Source: Achromobacter insuavis
Lineage (GTDB): Bacteria > Pseudomonadota > Gammaproteobacteria > Burkholderiales > Burkholderiaceae_B
Reading direction: 5' to 3'
Assembly (NCBI RefSeq): GCF_902859645.1
Contig: NZ_CADIJR010000006.1
Coordinates: 62,001-126,000 of the forward strand
DNA: 64,000 nt
Shown piece after piece: positions 38,875 through 48,147 of this stretch. How positions within the stretch are numbered: the first letter of the stretch is position 1; each line of letters opens with the position of its first letter. A model generated the notes under the pieces. That model worked only from the letters and a program-made list of their open reading frames with translations. It was not told the origin of the DNA and did not search any database. The position numbers were made by a program, and so were the translations under genes.

Positions 38875-40962
38875 CTAGAAACTGCCGCGCAGGCCGACCA
38901 TCACGGCGCGGCCGCCCTCGGGGGCGACGTCGCGCAGCACCGACGTGGCGTAGCGGATGTCCTGGTTGGTCAGGTTGATGCCGCGCACGTAGGCCTGCCA
39001 TTGCACCGCCGCAACCTTGAAGCGGTAGCCGGCGTTGGCGTCCAGGCTGTAGTAGCCCGCCGTGGCGGTGTCGTTGTCCGGGCGGCTGTGCTGGGCGAAG
39101 GCCTTGGAGACGCTGACGCCGGCGCTGTAGGGCCCGTAGCCGTAGTCCAGCGCCACGCGCAGGCGCAGCGGCGGGATGCGCGGCAGCGAACGGCCGGTGT
39201 CGCTGTTGCGGGCCACGGTGTAGTCGCCCGACAGGCCCAGGTCCAGCTTGTGGCCGCCCTGTTGCAGCACGCGCGTGCTGCTTTCCGCTTCCACGCCGTA
39301 CAGGCGCGCGGACACGCCCTGGTAGCGGGCCTCGGGCAGGGCGCCATCGTCGCCGGCCGCGACCAGGTCGCCGTCGTCGTTGCGGAAGCGGCCGGTGTTC
39401 ATTTCGGCCAGGTAGTTGGAGAAGCGGCTGTAGAACACGCCGACGCTGGCGCTGTCGGCGTCCTTCTTGTAGCGCAACGACAGGTCGCCGGACCAGGCGC
39501 GTTCCTTGGCCAGGTTCTGGTCGCCCACCAGGTATTGGCCGGTGGCGGCGTGCGGGCCGTTGGCGTACAGCTCGTAGAAGGTGGGCGCGCGCTCGGTGTA
39601 GGCGGTGTTGGCGGCCACCGACCAGGCGCTGTCCAGCTTGTAGATGCCGCCCAGCGAGAAGCTGCCGGCGGTGAAGGTGCGGCGGTTGGAGCCGTCGAAG
39701 CGTTCGTTGCCGCCGCCGCCCGGCGTCAGGCGGGTGTGGTCGGCGCGGGCGCCGGCGCTCAGCGTCAGGCGGTCGTTGATCTTCCATTCCTCCAGCGCGA
39801 ACAGGGCGACCGAGTCGGTGTCGGTGGTGGGCACCAGGGCTTCGTCGCCCAGCGCCGAGAAGCGCGTCTGGCCCAGTTGCAGGCCGACCACGCCGTGCAG
39901 CGGCCCGATGTCGGCGTGGCGCGCCTCGATGCGGGCCTCGTAGCCGCGGTTCTTGAAGATGGTGCCGGTTTCGCCGTCCTCGATTTCCTTGTGCTGGTAA
40001 TCGGTGTAGGCGAAGTTCACCTTGACGCTGGTGAACAGGCCCTCCAGGTCGCGCAGTTCGCTGGCGAAGCCGAAGCGTTCCTGGCGCATCTTGATGCGCA
40101 CGTCCGGCTCGGCCACCGAACCGTAATCCGAGTCATAGCCGCTGTAGGACAGGCCGGCATAGCCGCGGTCGCCGGTCCAGGACATGCCGAGCGCGCCGCC
40201 GCTGGCCTGGCCGTCGCTGTTGGGCAGGGTGCCGCGCGGCTGGGCCTGGTCGGGGCCGTCGATGGCGCGCTGCTGCGCGGTGCGGGCGTAGCCGGGAATG
40301 CGCAGGTCGCCGGTCTTGCGGCTGAAGGCGTCGGCGTGGATGGCGAAGTTGCCGTCGCCGCCTTCGAGCTGGATCGCGCCATTGCGGTCGTTGTTGGCGC
40401 CGCCGTAGCTGCCGGCGACGTCGCCGTGGATGCCGTCGATGGGTTCGGTCGGAATGCGGTTGTCGATGGTGTTGACCACGCCGCCGATGGCGCTGCCGCC
40501 ATACAGCAGGGCGGCCGGGCCGCGCAGGATCTCGACCCGGTTGGTGGACAGCGGGTCCTGCGGCACGGCGTGGTCGAACGACAGCGACGAGGCGTCGAGC
40601 GAGCCGACGCCGTTGTTCAGCAGGCGGATGCGGTCGCCGTCCATGCCGCGGATGATGGGCCGGCCCACCATCGGGCCGTAGGTGGTGGTGGAGACGCCGG
40701 GCAGGCCGTTGAGCGTTTCGCCCAGGTTCGAGCCGCGGCGCAGGTCGAGGTCGGCGCCTTGCACCACCGTGGACGGCGAGGCGAGCGCTTCGCTGCCCAG
40801 CGGATTGGCGGTGATGATGACGGGCGACAGCGTGGTGGCGTCGGCGGCGGCCTGGGCGCGGGCGGCCTGCGGCAGCGCCAGCAGGCAGGCGAGGGCCAGC
40901 GGGCTCAGGGTGAAGGCGCGCAGGGACGAACGCGTCCCCGCGAAGGAAGAAGCAAAAGACAT
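38875..40962 (-). CDS. znuD: TonB-dependent outer-membrane receptor, ZnuD-like (zinc)
   Basis: 695 residues from ATG at 40962; the frame is open for 2.4 kb further upstream, but this is a G+C artefact and a signal peptide (LSPLALACLLALPQAARAQ) starts here. A short TonB-box region (TTLSPVIITANPLG) precedes the plug with LGETLNGLPGVS, RPIIRGMDGDRIRLLNNGV, SLSFDHAVPQDPLS and VEILRGPAALLYGGSAIGGVVNTIDNRI, which closely follow the ZnuD plug. The barrel ends in AVMVGLRGSF with terminal Phe. It imports zinc (possibly heme in some relatives). The DUF2946-like gene just upstream, with a His/Cys motif, fits metal uptake. Confidence 0.82.
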   Translation of the reverse strand: MSFASSFAGTRSSLRAFTLSPLALACLLALPQAARAQAAADATTLSPVIITANPLGSEALASPSTVVQGADLDLRRGSNLGETLNGLPGVSTTTYGPMVGRPIIRGMDGDRIRLLNNGVGSLDASSLSFDHAVPQDPLSTNRVEILRGPAALLYGGSAIGGVVNTIDNRIPTEPIDGIHGDVAGSYGGANNDRNGAIQLEGGDGNFAIHADAFSRKTGDLRIPGYARTAQQRAIDGPDQAQPRGTLPNSDGQASGGALGMSWTGDRGYAGLSYSGYDSDYGSVAEPDVRIKMRQERFGFASELRDLEGLFTSVKVNFAYTDYQHKEIEDGETGTIFKNRGYEARIEARHADIGPLHGVVGLQLGQTRFSALGDEALVPTTDTDSVALFALEEWKINDRLTLSAGARADHTRLTPGGGGNERFDGSNRRTFTAGSFSLGGIYKLDSAWSVAANTAYTERAPTFYELYANGPHAATGQYLVGDQNLAKERAWSGDLSLRYKKDADSASVGVFYSRFSNYLAEMNTGRFRNDDGDLVAAGDDGALPEARYQGVSARLYGVEAESSTRVLQQGGHKLDLGLSGDYTVARNSDTGRSLPRIPPLRLRVALDYGYGPYSAGVSVSKAFAQHSRPDNDTATAGYYSLDANAGYRFKVAAVQWQAYVRGINLTNQDIRYATSVLRDVAPEGGRAVMVGLRGSF

Positions 40963-41021
40963 GGTGGCAGTCCTGGATGCCGGCCGAGGGTCGGCGGCGG
41001 TTGATATCGGGCGCGAGGGGA

Positions 41022-41375
41022 TCAGGCCGCGGCGGGCGGGGCGCGCGATTGGAACCAGGGACTGGTGACGAGGGTGGCGCCGCGCGGGGAGGGCGGCGGC
41101 GGCGTCAGCCGGGGCGGGCTGCCGGCGATGACGGGAAACGAGGCCGGCAGCGTCGCGTCCAGCAGATCCCAGATGTGGCAGAGATCGCAATGGCCGAGCT
41201 TGTCGGGGGTGTGCGCGGCATCCTGGCTGGACGCCGGTTCGCCATACAGGTGCGACAGCGCGTGCCGCGCGCCGCCCAGCGGCGCCAGCAGCAGGCAGGC
41301 GCACAGCCACGCCAGCGTCGCCCATCGGGCAAGGCGCTGAGTCGAGGGCGGGCGAAGGCCGGTGGCCGGCGGCAT
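41022..41375 (-). CDS. DUF2946-like small His/Cys protein
   Basis: 117 residues. A basic N-terminus, one hydrophobic segment (about 16-34, ATLAWLCACLLLAPLGGA) and then ALSHLYGEPASSQDAAH...LGHCDLCHIWDLLDA, with the HC-x2-CH pattern (HCDLCH) of DUF2946-type proteins. These residues could bind a metal in the periplasm. The proline-rich tail is low complexity. It lies 59 bases upstream of the ZnuD-like gene on the same strand and probably forms an operon with it. The family's function is not established. Confidence 0.7.
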   Translation of the reverse strand: MPPATGLRPPSTQRLARWATLAWLCACLLLAPLGGARHALSHLYGEPASSQDAAHTPDKLGHCDLCHIWDLLDATLPASFPVIAGSPPRLTPPPPSPRGATLVTSPWFQSRAPPAAA

Positions 41376-41401
41376 GGTCTGGGCGTGAAAAAAGGAAAAA
41401 C

Positions 41402-41420
41402 GGAATGATATATTGTTTCC
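41402..41420 (-). promoter_or_regulatory. Possible metal-regulator (Zur/Fur-like) site upstream of the DUF2946-znuD operon
   Basis: GGAATGATATATTGTTTCC lies 27-45 bases upstream of the DUF2946-like start. The outer GGAA/TTCC arms pair, and the left half agrees with 9 of 11 positions of the enterobacterial Zur half-site as I remember it (GAAATGTTATA); the right half agrees poorly. Placement and A+T content fit an operator, but the match is partial. Confidence 0.35.
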
Positions 41421-41586
41421 ATCTCAATGACGACCATGAGACGGAAGATTGTGCGCCGCCATGCGGGCCAATATGACACTTCATCTGACGACCGGGTCGG
41501 GCATAATCGGTGCCATCGGCCCTTTCCGGCTTGATCGCCGACCGCGGCCGCTGAAAACAAGACCATAAGAAAGCGGAGTCCAGCGC

Positions 41587-43086
41587 ATGATGAACGCAGT
41601 GCACCCTTTGTCCTCGATGAACCGGCCCGAGGCCATTCCTTTCGAGCCCTACCAAGACGCGGTGGCGGCGGTCGACCGGCTGGCGGAAATCTACGCCCGC
41701 AACACGGCATTCCTGCGGGCGGCGTTCCGCGAAGTCCTGAAAGGGTCGTCCAACGGCCGCGAACGGGCCCGGGCCTATTACCCGGCCATCCGCATCCTGG
41801 TGGAAACCTACGATCCCATCGATACCCGCCTGTCGTACGGCCACGTGGCCGAACCCGGCATCTACCAGACCACCATCACCCAGCCGGCGCTGTTTCGCGA
41901 CTACCTGATCGAGCAGGTCGGCCAGCTGCTGCAGAACCACCGCGTGGCGGTGGAGGTCGGCGAATCCGATTCCCCCATCCCGCTGCATTTCGCCTTCCCC
42001 GAGGGCGCCTATGTCGAAGGCGAGCACCTGGAGGCGCTCAAGCGCCCGCTGCGCGACCTGTTCGACGTGCCTGATCTGGCGGTGACCGATGACGCCATCG
42101 TCAATGGTTCGTGGCGCGGCAAGGAGGGCGAGCCCAAACCGCTGGCGCCTTTCACCGCGCAGCGGGTGGACTACTCGCTGCACCGGCTGCAGCACTACAC
42201 CGCGACGGCGCCGGCGCATTTCCAGAATTTCGTGCTGTTCACCAACTACCAGTTCTACGTCGACGAGTTCTGCGCCCGCGCCCGCGCGCTGATGGCCAGC
42301 GGCAACGAGGACTACGAGATGCTGGTGGAGCCGGGCAACCGCATCACGCGGCGCGGCGAATCCGGCCCGGCCGACGACGGCCAGGCGCAGCGCCTGCCGC
42401 AGATGCCGGCCTACCACCTGGTGCGGGGCGACCATTCGGGCATCACGCTGGTGAACATCGGCGTGGGGCCGTCCAACGCCAAGACCATCACCGATCACAT
42501 CGCGGTGCTGCGTCCGCACGCCTGGCTGATGCTGGGCCACTGCGCCGGCCTGCGCGATTCGCAGCGGCTGGGCGACTACGTGCTGGCCCACGGCTACGTG
42601 CGCGAGGACCACGTGCTCGACGATGACCTGCCCACCTGGGTGCCGGTGCCGGCCCTGGCCGAGGTACAGGTGGCGCTGGAGCAGGCGGTCGAAGAGGTCG
42701 CGGGGCTGTCCGGCTGGGATCTCAAGCGCATCATGCGCACCGGCACCGTGGCTACCATCGACAACCGCAACTGGGAATTGCGCGACCACGTCGAGCTGGT
42801 CGAGCGCTTCGCGCAGTCGCGCGCCATCGCCCTGGACATGGAGTCGGCCACCATCGCCGCCAACGGCTTCCGCTTCCGCGTCCCCTACGGCACGCTGCTG
42901 TGCGTGTCCGACAAGCCGCTGCACGGCGAACTCAAGCTGCCGGGCATGGCCAGCGCGTTCTACCGCCGCCAGGTCAACCAGCACCTGGAGATCGGCATCC
43001 GGGCGCTCGAGCGCCTGCGCGACATGCCGCCCGAGCGGTTGCATTCGCGCAAGCTGCGCACCTTCATGGAAACGGCGTTTCAATAG
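41587..43086 (+). CDS. amn: AMP nucleosidase Amn
   Basis: 499 residues, the family's usual size. Amn splits AMP into adenine and ribose-5-phosphate, controlling the AMP pool. The N-terminal AMP-nucleosidase domain (about 10-170, IYQTTITQPALFRDYLIEQV) precedes a nucleoside-phosphorylase-like catalytic domain with HSGITLVNIGVGPSNAKTITDHIAVLRPHAWLMLGHCAGLR and the ribose-binding ALDMESATIAANG (M-E-S motif near 420). It is divergent from the DUF2946-znuD operon, with 211 bases between. Two ATGs open the frame (41587, 41590). Confidence 0.95.
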   Translation: MMNAVHPLSSMNRPEAIPFEPYQDAVAAVDRLAEIYARNTAFLRAAFREVLKGSSNGRERARAYYPAIRILVETYDPIDTRLSYGHVAEPGIYQTTITQPALFRDYLIEQVGQLLQNHRVAVEVGESDSPIPLHFAFPEGAYVEGEHLEALKRPLRDLFDVPDLAVTDDAIVNGSWRGKEGEPKPLAPFTAQRVDYSLHRLQHYTATAPAHFQNFVLFTNYQFYVDEFCARARALMASGNEDYEMLVEPGNRITRRGESGPADDGQAQRLPQMPAYHLVRGDHSGITLVNIGVGPSNAKTITDHIAVLRPHAWLMLGHCAGLRDSQRLGDYVLAHGYVREDHVLDDDLPTWVPVPALAEVQVALEQAVEEVAGLSGWDLKRIMRTGTVATIDNRNWELRDHVELVERFAQSRAIALDMESATIAANGFRFRVPYGTLLCVSDKPLHGELKLPGMASAFYRRQVNQHLEIGIRALERLRDMPPERLHSRKLRTFMETAFQ

Positions 43087-43126
43087 CCCCGTCGCCAATA
43101 TTCCCCGCGCGGGGACGGATCCACGC

Positions 43127-43158
43127 CTGCCCCCGGCCGTTTCGACGACCGGGGGCAG
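43127..43158 (+). terminator. Hairpin after amn
   Basis: Perfect 10-base arms (CTGCCCCCGG 43127-43136, CCGGGGGCAG 43149-43158) with a 12-base loop, 41 bases after the amn stop. Only TT follows, so it is an incomplete terminator. Confidence 0.5.
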
Positions 43159-43246
43159 TTGCGCTATGCTCGCGCGTTGCGTGGAAATCCCACGGCGCCC
43201 GGGGGCACAATCCGCGGGGGCTTTTTTGCTCTGAAGGAACACGACT

Positions 43247-44833
43247 TTGGCATTGACGGAACAGGACCAGCACCGCGATGGCGGCAAGAAGGGGACGACA
43301 GAACCGTCCGAATTGCGCCGCGCCCTGTCGGCGCGCCACCTGACCATGATCGCGGTGGGCGGCTCCATCGGGACGGGCCTGTTCGTCGCCTCCGGCGCCA
43401 CCATCGCCCAGGCCGGGCCGGGCGGGGCGCTGCTGGGCTATGTGCTGATCGGCGTGATGGTCTATTTCCTGATGACCAGCCTGGGCGAGCTGGCCGCCGC
43501 CATGCCGGTGTCCGGGTCGTTCTCGACCTACGGCGCGCGCTACGTCGAAGACGGCTTCGGCTTCGCGCTGGGCTGGAACTACTGGTACAACTGGGCCGTC
43601 ACCGTGGCCGTGGACCTGGTGGCCGCGCAGCTGGTGATGGCGTACTGGTTCCCGGACGTGCCGGGCGTCTACTGGAGCGCGCTGTTCCTGGCCATCACCT
43701 TCGGCTTGAACGCGCTGTCGGCGCGCGGCTTCGGCGAGGCCGAATTCTGGTTCGCGCTGATCAAGGTGGTCGCGGTGCTGGCGTTCGTCGCCATGGGCGT
43801 GATGATGCTGCTGGGCATCATCCGCGGCGGCGAGGGCGGGGGCGTGGCCAACTGGACGGTGGGCGACGCGCCGTTCGCCGGCGGTTTCGCGGCGCTGATC
43901 GGCGTGGCCATGGTGGTGGGCTTCTCGTTCCAGGGCACCGAGCTCATCGGCATCGCCGCCGGCGAGTCCAAGGACCCCGCGCGCAACCTGCCGCGCGCCG
44001 TGCGCCAGGTGTTCTGGCGCATCCTGCTGTTCTACGTGATGGCGATCCTGGTGATCGGCCTGCTGATTCCCTATACCGACCCGCACCTGCTGCGCAACGA
44101 CGTCACCGACGTCAGCGTCAGCCCGTTCGCGCTGATCTTCGAGCGCGCCGGGCTGCTGGCGGCGGCCTCGGTCATGAACGCGGTGGTGCTGACCTCGGTG
44201 CTGTCGGCCGGCAACTCCGGCATGTACGCGGCCACGCGCATGCTCTACAGCCTGGCGCGCGACGGCAAGGCGCCGCGCATCTTCGGCCGGGTGTCGCGCA
44301 ATGGCGTGCCGCTGTGGGCGCTGCTGGCCACCACCGTGGTGGCGGCGCTGTGCTTCTTCTCGTTCATCTTCAGCCCCAAGGCGGTCTACATCTGGCTGCT
44401 GAACACCTCCGGCATGACCGGCTTCATCGCCTGGCTGGGCATCGCCATCAGCCACTACCGGTTCCGCCGCGGCTACGTCAAGCAGGGCCGCAACCTGGCC
44501 GATCTGCCCTATGTGTCGCCGTTCTTCCCGTTCGGCCCGATCTTCGCCTTCGTGCTGTGCCTGATCATCACGCTGGGCCAGAACTACCAGGCCTTCCTGG
44601 AACACCGCATCGACTGGGGCGGCGTCGCGGCGACCTATATCGGCATCCCGCTGTTCCTCCTGATCTGGCTGGGCTATCGGCTGGCCAAGGGCTCGCGCTT
44701 CGTCAGCTACAAGGACATGACTTTCCCGGACGCCCGGGCGCGCAGCGCCTACCTGGATTCGGCCCTGCGCGGCGACCCCGCCACGGTCGGGCCGGAAACG
44801 GCCGCCACGGCGCCCGGCAGCGCCGGACGATGA
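43247..44833 (+). CDS. APC-family amino-acid permease (LysP/AroP-like)
   Basis: 528 residues with twelve membrane segments after a polar lead. The first helix motif GGSIGTGLFVASGATIAQAGPGG is the APC substrate/sodium site; VSGSFSTYGARYV, FQGTELIGIAAGESKDPARNLPRAV and ARDGKAPRIFGRVSRNGVPLWALL are typical of LysP/GabP/AroP proton-coupled permeases. The GESKDPxxNLP segment favours the LysP branch (lysine), but I leave the symbol empty because the substrate is not certain. The start is TTG at 43247 after GAAGGA. The G+C-rich leader with a T6 run at about 43221 may hold an attenuator. Confidence 0.88.
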   Translation: MALTEQDQHRDGGKKGTTEPSELRRALSARHLTMIAVGGSIGTGLFVASGATIAQAGPGGALLGYVLIGVMVYFLMTSLGELAAAMPVSGSFSTYGARYVEDGFGFALGWNYWYNWAVTVAVDLVAAQLVMAYWFPDVPGVYWSALFLAITFGLNALSARGFGEAEFWFALIKVVAVLAFVAMGVMMLLGIIRGGEGGGVANWTVGDAPFAGGFAALIGVAMVVGFSFQGTELIGIAAGESKDPARNLPRAVRQVFWRILLFYVMAILVIGLLIPYTDPHLLRNDVTDVSVSPFALIFERAGLLAAASVMNAVVLTSVLSAGNSGMYAATRMLYSLARDGKAPRIFGRVSRNGVPLWALLATTVVAALCFFSFIFSPKAVYIWLLNTSGMTGFIAWLGIAISHYRFRRGYVKQGRNLADLPYVSPFFPFGPIFAFVLCLIITLGQNYQAFLEHRIDWGGVAATYIGIPLFLLIWLGYRLAKGSRFVSYKDMTFPDARARSAYLDSALRGDPATVGPETAATAPGSAGR

Positions 44834-44837
44834 AAAA

Positions 44838-44906
44838 GGCCGCGGTAGTCCGCGGCCCCAGTGAATCCATCCAAGGCCGTCGCGGCAACGCGGCGGCCTT
44901 GTCTTT
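44838..44906. terminator. Paired terminators between lysP-like gene and yicC (convergent)
   Basis: Two hairpins. GGCCGCGG-TAGT-CCGCGGCC (44838-44857) gives, on the minus strand, a T5 tail and should end yicC transcription. AAGGCCG...CGGCCTT (44873-44900; 12 pairs including one T-G) is followed on plus by GTCTTTT and should end the permease transcript. Confidence 0.8.
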
Positions 44907-44911
44907 TGGCG

Positions 44912-45841
44912 TCACTCGATGTTCTGCGCCTGTTCGCGCATCTGCTCGATCAGCAGCTTCAGGTCCATGGCGGCGCGCGTGACTTCCATGCTGCCGGCCT
45001 TGGAGCCCAGCGTGTTGGCCTCGCGGTTCATTTCCTGGAACAGGAAGTCCAGGCGCTTGCCGGCGCTGCCGGCGTTCTTCTTGCCTTCGGGCTTGCCGCC
45101 GCCATCGGTCAGCAGGTGGCGCAGTTCCGCCACGTGCGAGCGCAGGCGCGACAGTTCCTCGGCGACATCGATGCGCAGCGCGAACAGGTTGGCCTCCTGC
45201 GACAGGCGCTCGGACAGCTCGGCGCCGGAGATGTGGGTGAAGCCGCCCGGGAAGGCCGATTCCACGCTTTCGCGCAGCTTGGCGGCGAGCTTGTCGCGGT
45301 GGTCGGCCAGCAGTTGCGGCAGGTGGTTCTGCACCAGTTCGACGATGCCGGCCACGCCGTCCGCACAGTCCCGCATCATGCCGGCCAGGCGTTCGCCTTC
45401 GCGCGCGCGGCCTTCCTGCAGCTGCGTCAGGGCTTCCTGGGCGGCCTGCATGCAGGCCGCGCCCCAGACTTGCGGGTCGAGCGCGTCGTTGGCGCGCTGG
45501 CCGGGCCAGTTGAACAGCTCCACCAGGCGCGGCGCGGCGATGTCGGGCAGGATGCGGCGCGCGGCCTGCAACTGCTCGGCCAGGGTTTCGAGCCAGGCCG
45601 GTTCCAGCTTGGACAGGTCGGTGCTGACGTTGCGGGTGTAGGACACGCGGATCTCGACCTTGCCGCGCGCCAGTTGCGCCGTCAGCAGTTCGCGCAGCGG
45701 CGTCTCGACGTGGCGCAGCTCGTCGGGCAGGCGGAAATAGAGGTCGAGGAAGCGGCTGTTGACGCTGCGCAGTTCCAGCGCCAGCGTGCCTTGTTCGAGG
45801 TCTGCCCGGGCGTTGCCGAAGGCGGTCATGCTGCGAATCAT
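44912..45841 (-). CDS. yicC: YicC/YloC family endoribonuclease
   Basis: 309 residues from ATG at 45841 ([11 protein letters not shown], the conserved start). The N-terminal YicC domain ([20 protein letters not shown]) and C-terminal DUF1732 region ([29 protein letters not shown]) are complete. E. coli YicC is an endoribonuclease linked to small-RNA turnover. It is divergent from rph, the usual arrangement in proteobacteria, with 179 bases between. Confidence 0.94.
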   Translation of the reverse strand: MIRSMTAFGNARADLEQGTLALELRSVNSRFLDLYFRLPDELRHVETPLRELLTAQLARGKVEIRVSYTRNVSTDLSKLEPAWLETLAEQLQAARRILPDIAAPRLVELFNWPGQRANDALDPQVWGAACMQAAQEALTQLQEGRAREGERLAGMMRDCADGVAGIVELVQNHLPQLLADHRDKLAAKLRESVESAFPGGFTHISGAELSERLSQEANLFALRIDVAEELSRLRSHVAELRHLLTDGGGKPEGKKNAGSAGKRLDFLFQEMNREANTLGSKAGSMEVTRAAMDLKLLIEQMREQAQNIE

Positions 45842-46020
45842 GGTGTCGATATCCTGTTGCTTGTCTTGGATCGGGCCGCGCCGGTTCCGCCGGTCCGTCG
45901 GGCGCGGACGAGGGCGGGTATATGCAACCCGTGTATCGCGGCAGGATACTCCAAACCCGGGCGGGGCCGCGACCCGCTGCCCGTACAATGCCGCCAACCG
46001 AATCTGATTGGAGCCTTGCC

Positions 46021-46755
46021 ATGACCTCTGCCAACGCCATTGCCCGCCCGTCGGGCCGCGCCGTCGATGAACTGCGCCCGTTCAGCCTGGAGCGCGGTTT
46101 CACGCGCTACGCCGAGGGGTCGGTGCTGGTGAAGGCCGGCAATACCCACGTGCTGTGCACCGCCAGCGTGCTGGAAAAGGTGCCGCCGTTCCTCAAGGGC
46201 AAGGGGGAGGGCTGGGTCACGGCCGAATACGGCATGCTGCCGCGCGCCACCCACACCCGTGGCGACCGCGAGGCCGCGCGCGGCAAGCAGAGCGGCCGCA
46301 CCCAGGAAATCCAGCGCCTGATCGGCCGCAGCCTGCGCGCCGTGTTCGACATGCGGGCGCTGGGCGAACGCACGCTGCACCTGGATTGCGATGTGCTGCA
46401 GGCCGACGGCGGCACGCGCTGCGCCAGCATCACCGGCGCCTGGGTGGCGGCGTCCGACGCCGTGGCGCTGCTGATGCAGCGCGGCGACCTGGCCGCCAAC
46501 CCGATCCGCGACGCGGTCGCGGCGGTGTCGGTCGGGCTGGTGCAGGGCCGTGCGGTGCTGGACCTGGACTACGAGGAAGACTCGGCCTGCGACGCCGACG
46601 TCAACGTCATCATGACGGGCGGCGGCGCCTTCGTGGAAGTGCAGGGCACGGGCGAGGGCGCCACCTTCACCCGCGCCGAGCTGGACGCGATGCTGGGTCT
46701 GGCCGAGAACGGCATCGCCGGCCTGGTGCGGGCGCAGCGCGCGGCGCTGGCGTAA
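46021..46755 (+). CDS. rph: Ribonuclease PH
   Basis: 244 residues from ATG at 46021 after GGAG; upstream frame is not used. RNase PH trims tRNA 3' ends with phosphate. Family motifs: [57 protein letters not shown] with the phosphate-binding arginines, and the acidic [20 protein letters not shown] metal site. It is complete, unlike the frameshifted rph of some E. coli K-12 strains. Confidence 0.96.
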   Translation: MTSANAIARPSGRAVDELRPFSLERGFTRYAEGSVLVKAGNTHVLCTASVLEKVPPFLKGKGEGWVTAEYGMLPRATHTRGDREAARGKQSGRTQEIQRLIGRSLRAVFDMRALGERTLHLDCDVLQADGGTRCASITGAWVAASDAVALLMQRGDLAANPIRDAVAAVSVGLVQGRAVLDLDYEEDSACDADVNVIMTGGGAFVEVQGTGEGATFTRAELDAMLGLAENGIAGLVRAQRAALA

Positions 46756-46780
46756 CAGCAGGCGGGCGCGGGCCCGGGCG

Positions 46781-48145
46781 TCAGGGCAGCAGGGCGCCCA
46801 CCTTGCCGGCCCGTTCCAGGTTCCAGATCGCGCCGATCAGGCCGCGCAGCTCGGTCTCGCTGGCGGCGTCGGCATAGCGGCCCAGGCTCAGCGTCTTGGC
46901 CTCGATCTCGGCGCGCGACAGGGTGTTGCCGGGATCGCCCTTGGGTTCGTCGACGCGGCCGTGCAGCACGCGGCCGTCGCGGGTATGCACCGTGACCTTG
47001 CCGATCCAGCGCTGCGGATAGGCGCCGTCGACTTCCGGATCCAGTTCCATCGTCACGCGCCCGCGGAAATCGGCCACCGCCGGATCGTCCAGCGCGGCGT
47101 CGAATTCCGGCAGGCCGGCGCGGCCCTGGCGCGCGATCAGGCCCAGCACCGTGCCCATCGAGAACTTGGACTGGTGCACCGTGCGCGGATCGACCACCGG
47201 CCCCAACACGTCGATGGCGCCCTGATGCACGTGCGCCACCACCCGCGCGATGTCGCTTTCGGCCAGCTGATGCTCGCGCAGCACCTGCTGCAGCGCATCC
47301 GCCGCCGGATGGGTATGGCGGCACGAGGCATGGAACTTGAACGAGGTCTCGGCCAGCGCCCAGCGCGTGCCCAGCCGGTCGGTCAGGCGCGTCGGATCGG
47401 CGTCGCTGGACATGCCGGCGGCCATGCCCTGCGGGCCTTCGAGGATGTGGCGCGCGCCGGTGAAGCCTTCCTGCGCCAGGTAGGCCGCGGCGATGCCGTT
47501 GGCGGCGGCGCGGGCGGTGTGCAGCTGCTTGGAATCGGCGGCGTCGCGCAGGAATTCCCACAGGCCGGCGGCCTGGGTGCCGGCCGAGCCGAAGGCGTCC
47601 AGCATGGCCGCGGGCGCCAGGCCCAGCAGACGGCCGGTGGCCGCGGCGGCGGCCAGCGTGCCCGCGGTGCCGGTGGTGTGGAAGATCTTGTAGTGCGAGC
47701 GGCCCAGGAATTCGCCAACCCGGATGCCGACCTCGTAGCCGGCCACGGCCGCCACCAGCAGGTCGCGGCCGCTGCGGCCCAGCGCCTGGGCCACCGCCAG
47801 CACCGGCGGGAACACCACGGCCGCGGGGTGGAACACCGAACCATTGTGCACGTCGTCCTGCTCGACCACATGGGCGGCGGCGGCATTGACCATGGCGGCG
47901 AACACCGGCGAGGTGCGGCGCCGGTTGATCAGGATCTCGCTGGGGCCGTCGGCCGGCCCCATTGTTGCGGCGTAGCGGTCGATGGCCAGCACCGGGCGCG
48001 ACGCGGCGCCCGCCAGGATCGAGGCCAGGCAGTCCAGCAGGAGGTCTTCGGCTCGGCGCAGCACCGGGGCGGGGATGTCCTCGAAGCGCAGGTTGGCGGC
48101 GAAGGCGGCGAGGGTGGAGCTTGGATGGGAGGTGTCGGGGGTCAT
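46781..48145 (-). CDS. MmgE/PrpD family protein
   Basis: 454 residues from ATG at 48145. It has the all-helical N-terminal MmgE/PrpD domain (DLLLDCLASILAGAASRPV, HVVEQDDVHNGSVFHPAAVVFPPVLAVAQ, GRSHYKIFHTTGTAGTLAAAAATGRLLG) and the alpha/beta C-terminal domain (KFHASCRHTHPAADAL, VHQSKFSMGTVLG). The family includes 2-methylcitrate dehydratase and cis-aconitate decarboxylase; the precise substrate is unclear. It starts two bases after the acyl-CoA dehydrogenase stop, so the two form an operon, suggesting dehydration or hydration of a CoA-thioester-derived acid. Confidence 0.9.
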   Translation of the reverse strand: MTPDTSHPSSTLAAFAANLRFEDIPAPVLRRAEDLLLDCLASILAGAASRPVLAIDRYAATMGPADGPSEILINRRRTSPVFAAMVNAAAAHVVEQDDVHNGSVFHPAAVVFPPVLAVAQALGRSGRDLLVAAVAGYEVGIRVGEFLGRSHYKIFHTTGTAGTLAAAAATGRLLGLAPAAMLDAFGSAGTQAAGLWEFLRDAADSKQLHTARAAANGIAAAYLAQEGFTGARHILEGPQGMAAGMSSDADPTRLTDRLGTRWALAETSFKFHASCRHTHPAADALQQVLREHQLAESDIARVVAHVHQGAIDVLGPVVDPRTVHQSKFSMGTVLGLIARQGRAGLPEFDAALDDPAVADFRGRVTMELDPEVDGAYPQRWIGKVTVHTRDGRVLHGRVDEPKGDPGNTLSRAEIEAKTLSLGRYADAASETELRGLIGAIWNLERAGKVGALLP

Positions 48146-48147
48146 GG

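Noticed and set aside
43205-43240. Terminator or riboswitch-like leader before the LysP-like gene
   Set aside because: T6 run is present but no good complementary arms; a lysine riboswitch core was not recognisable.
40963-43404. 2.4-kb open extension upstream of the ZnuD-like receptor in the same frame
   Set aside because: It runs antisense to amn and through the DUF2946 gene; signal peptide and homology start at 40962.
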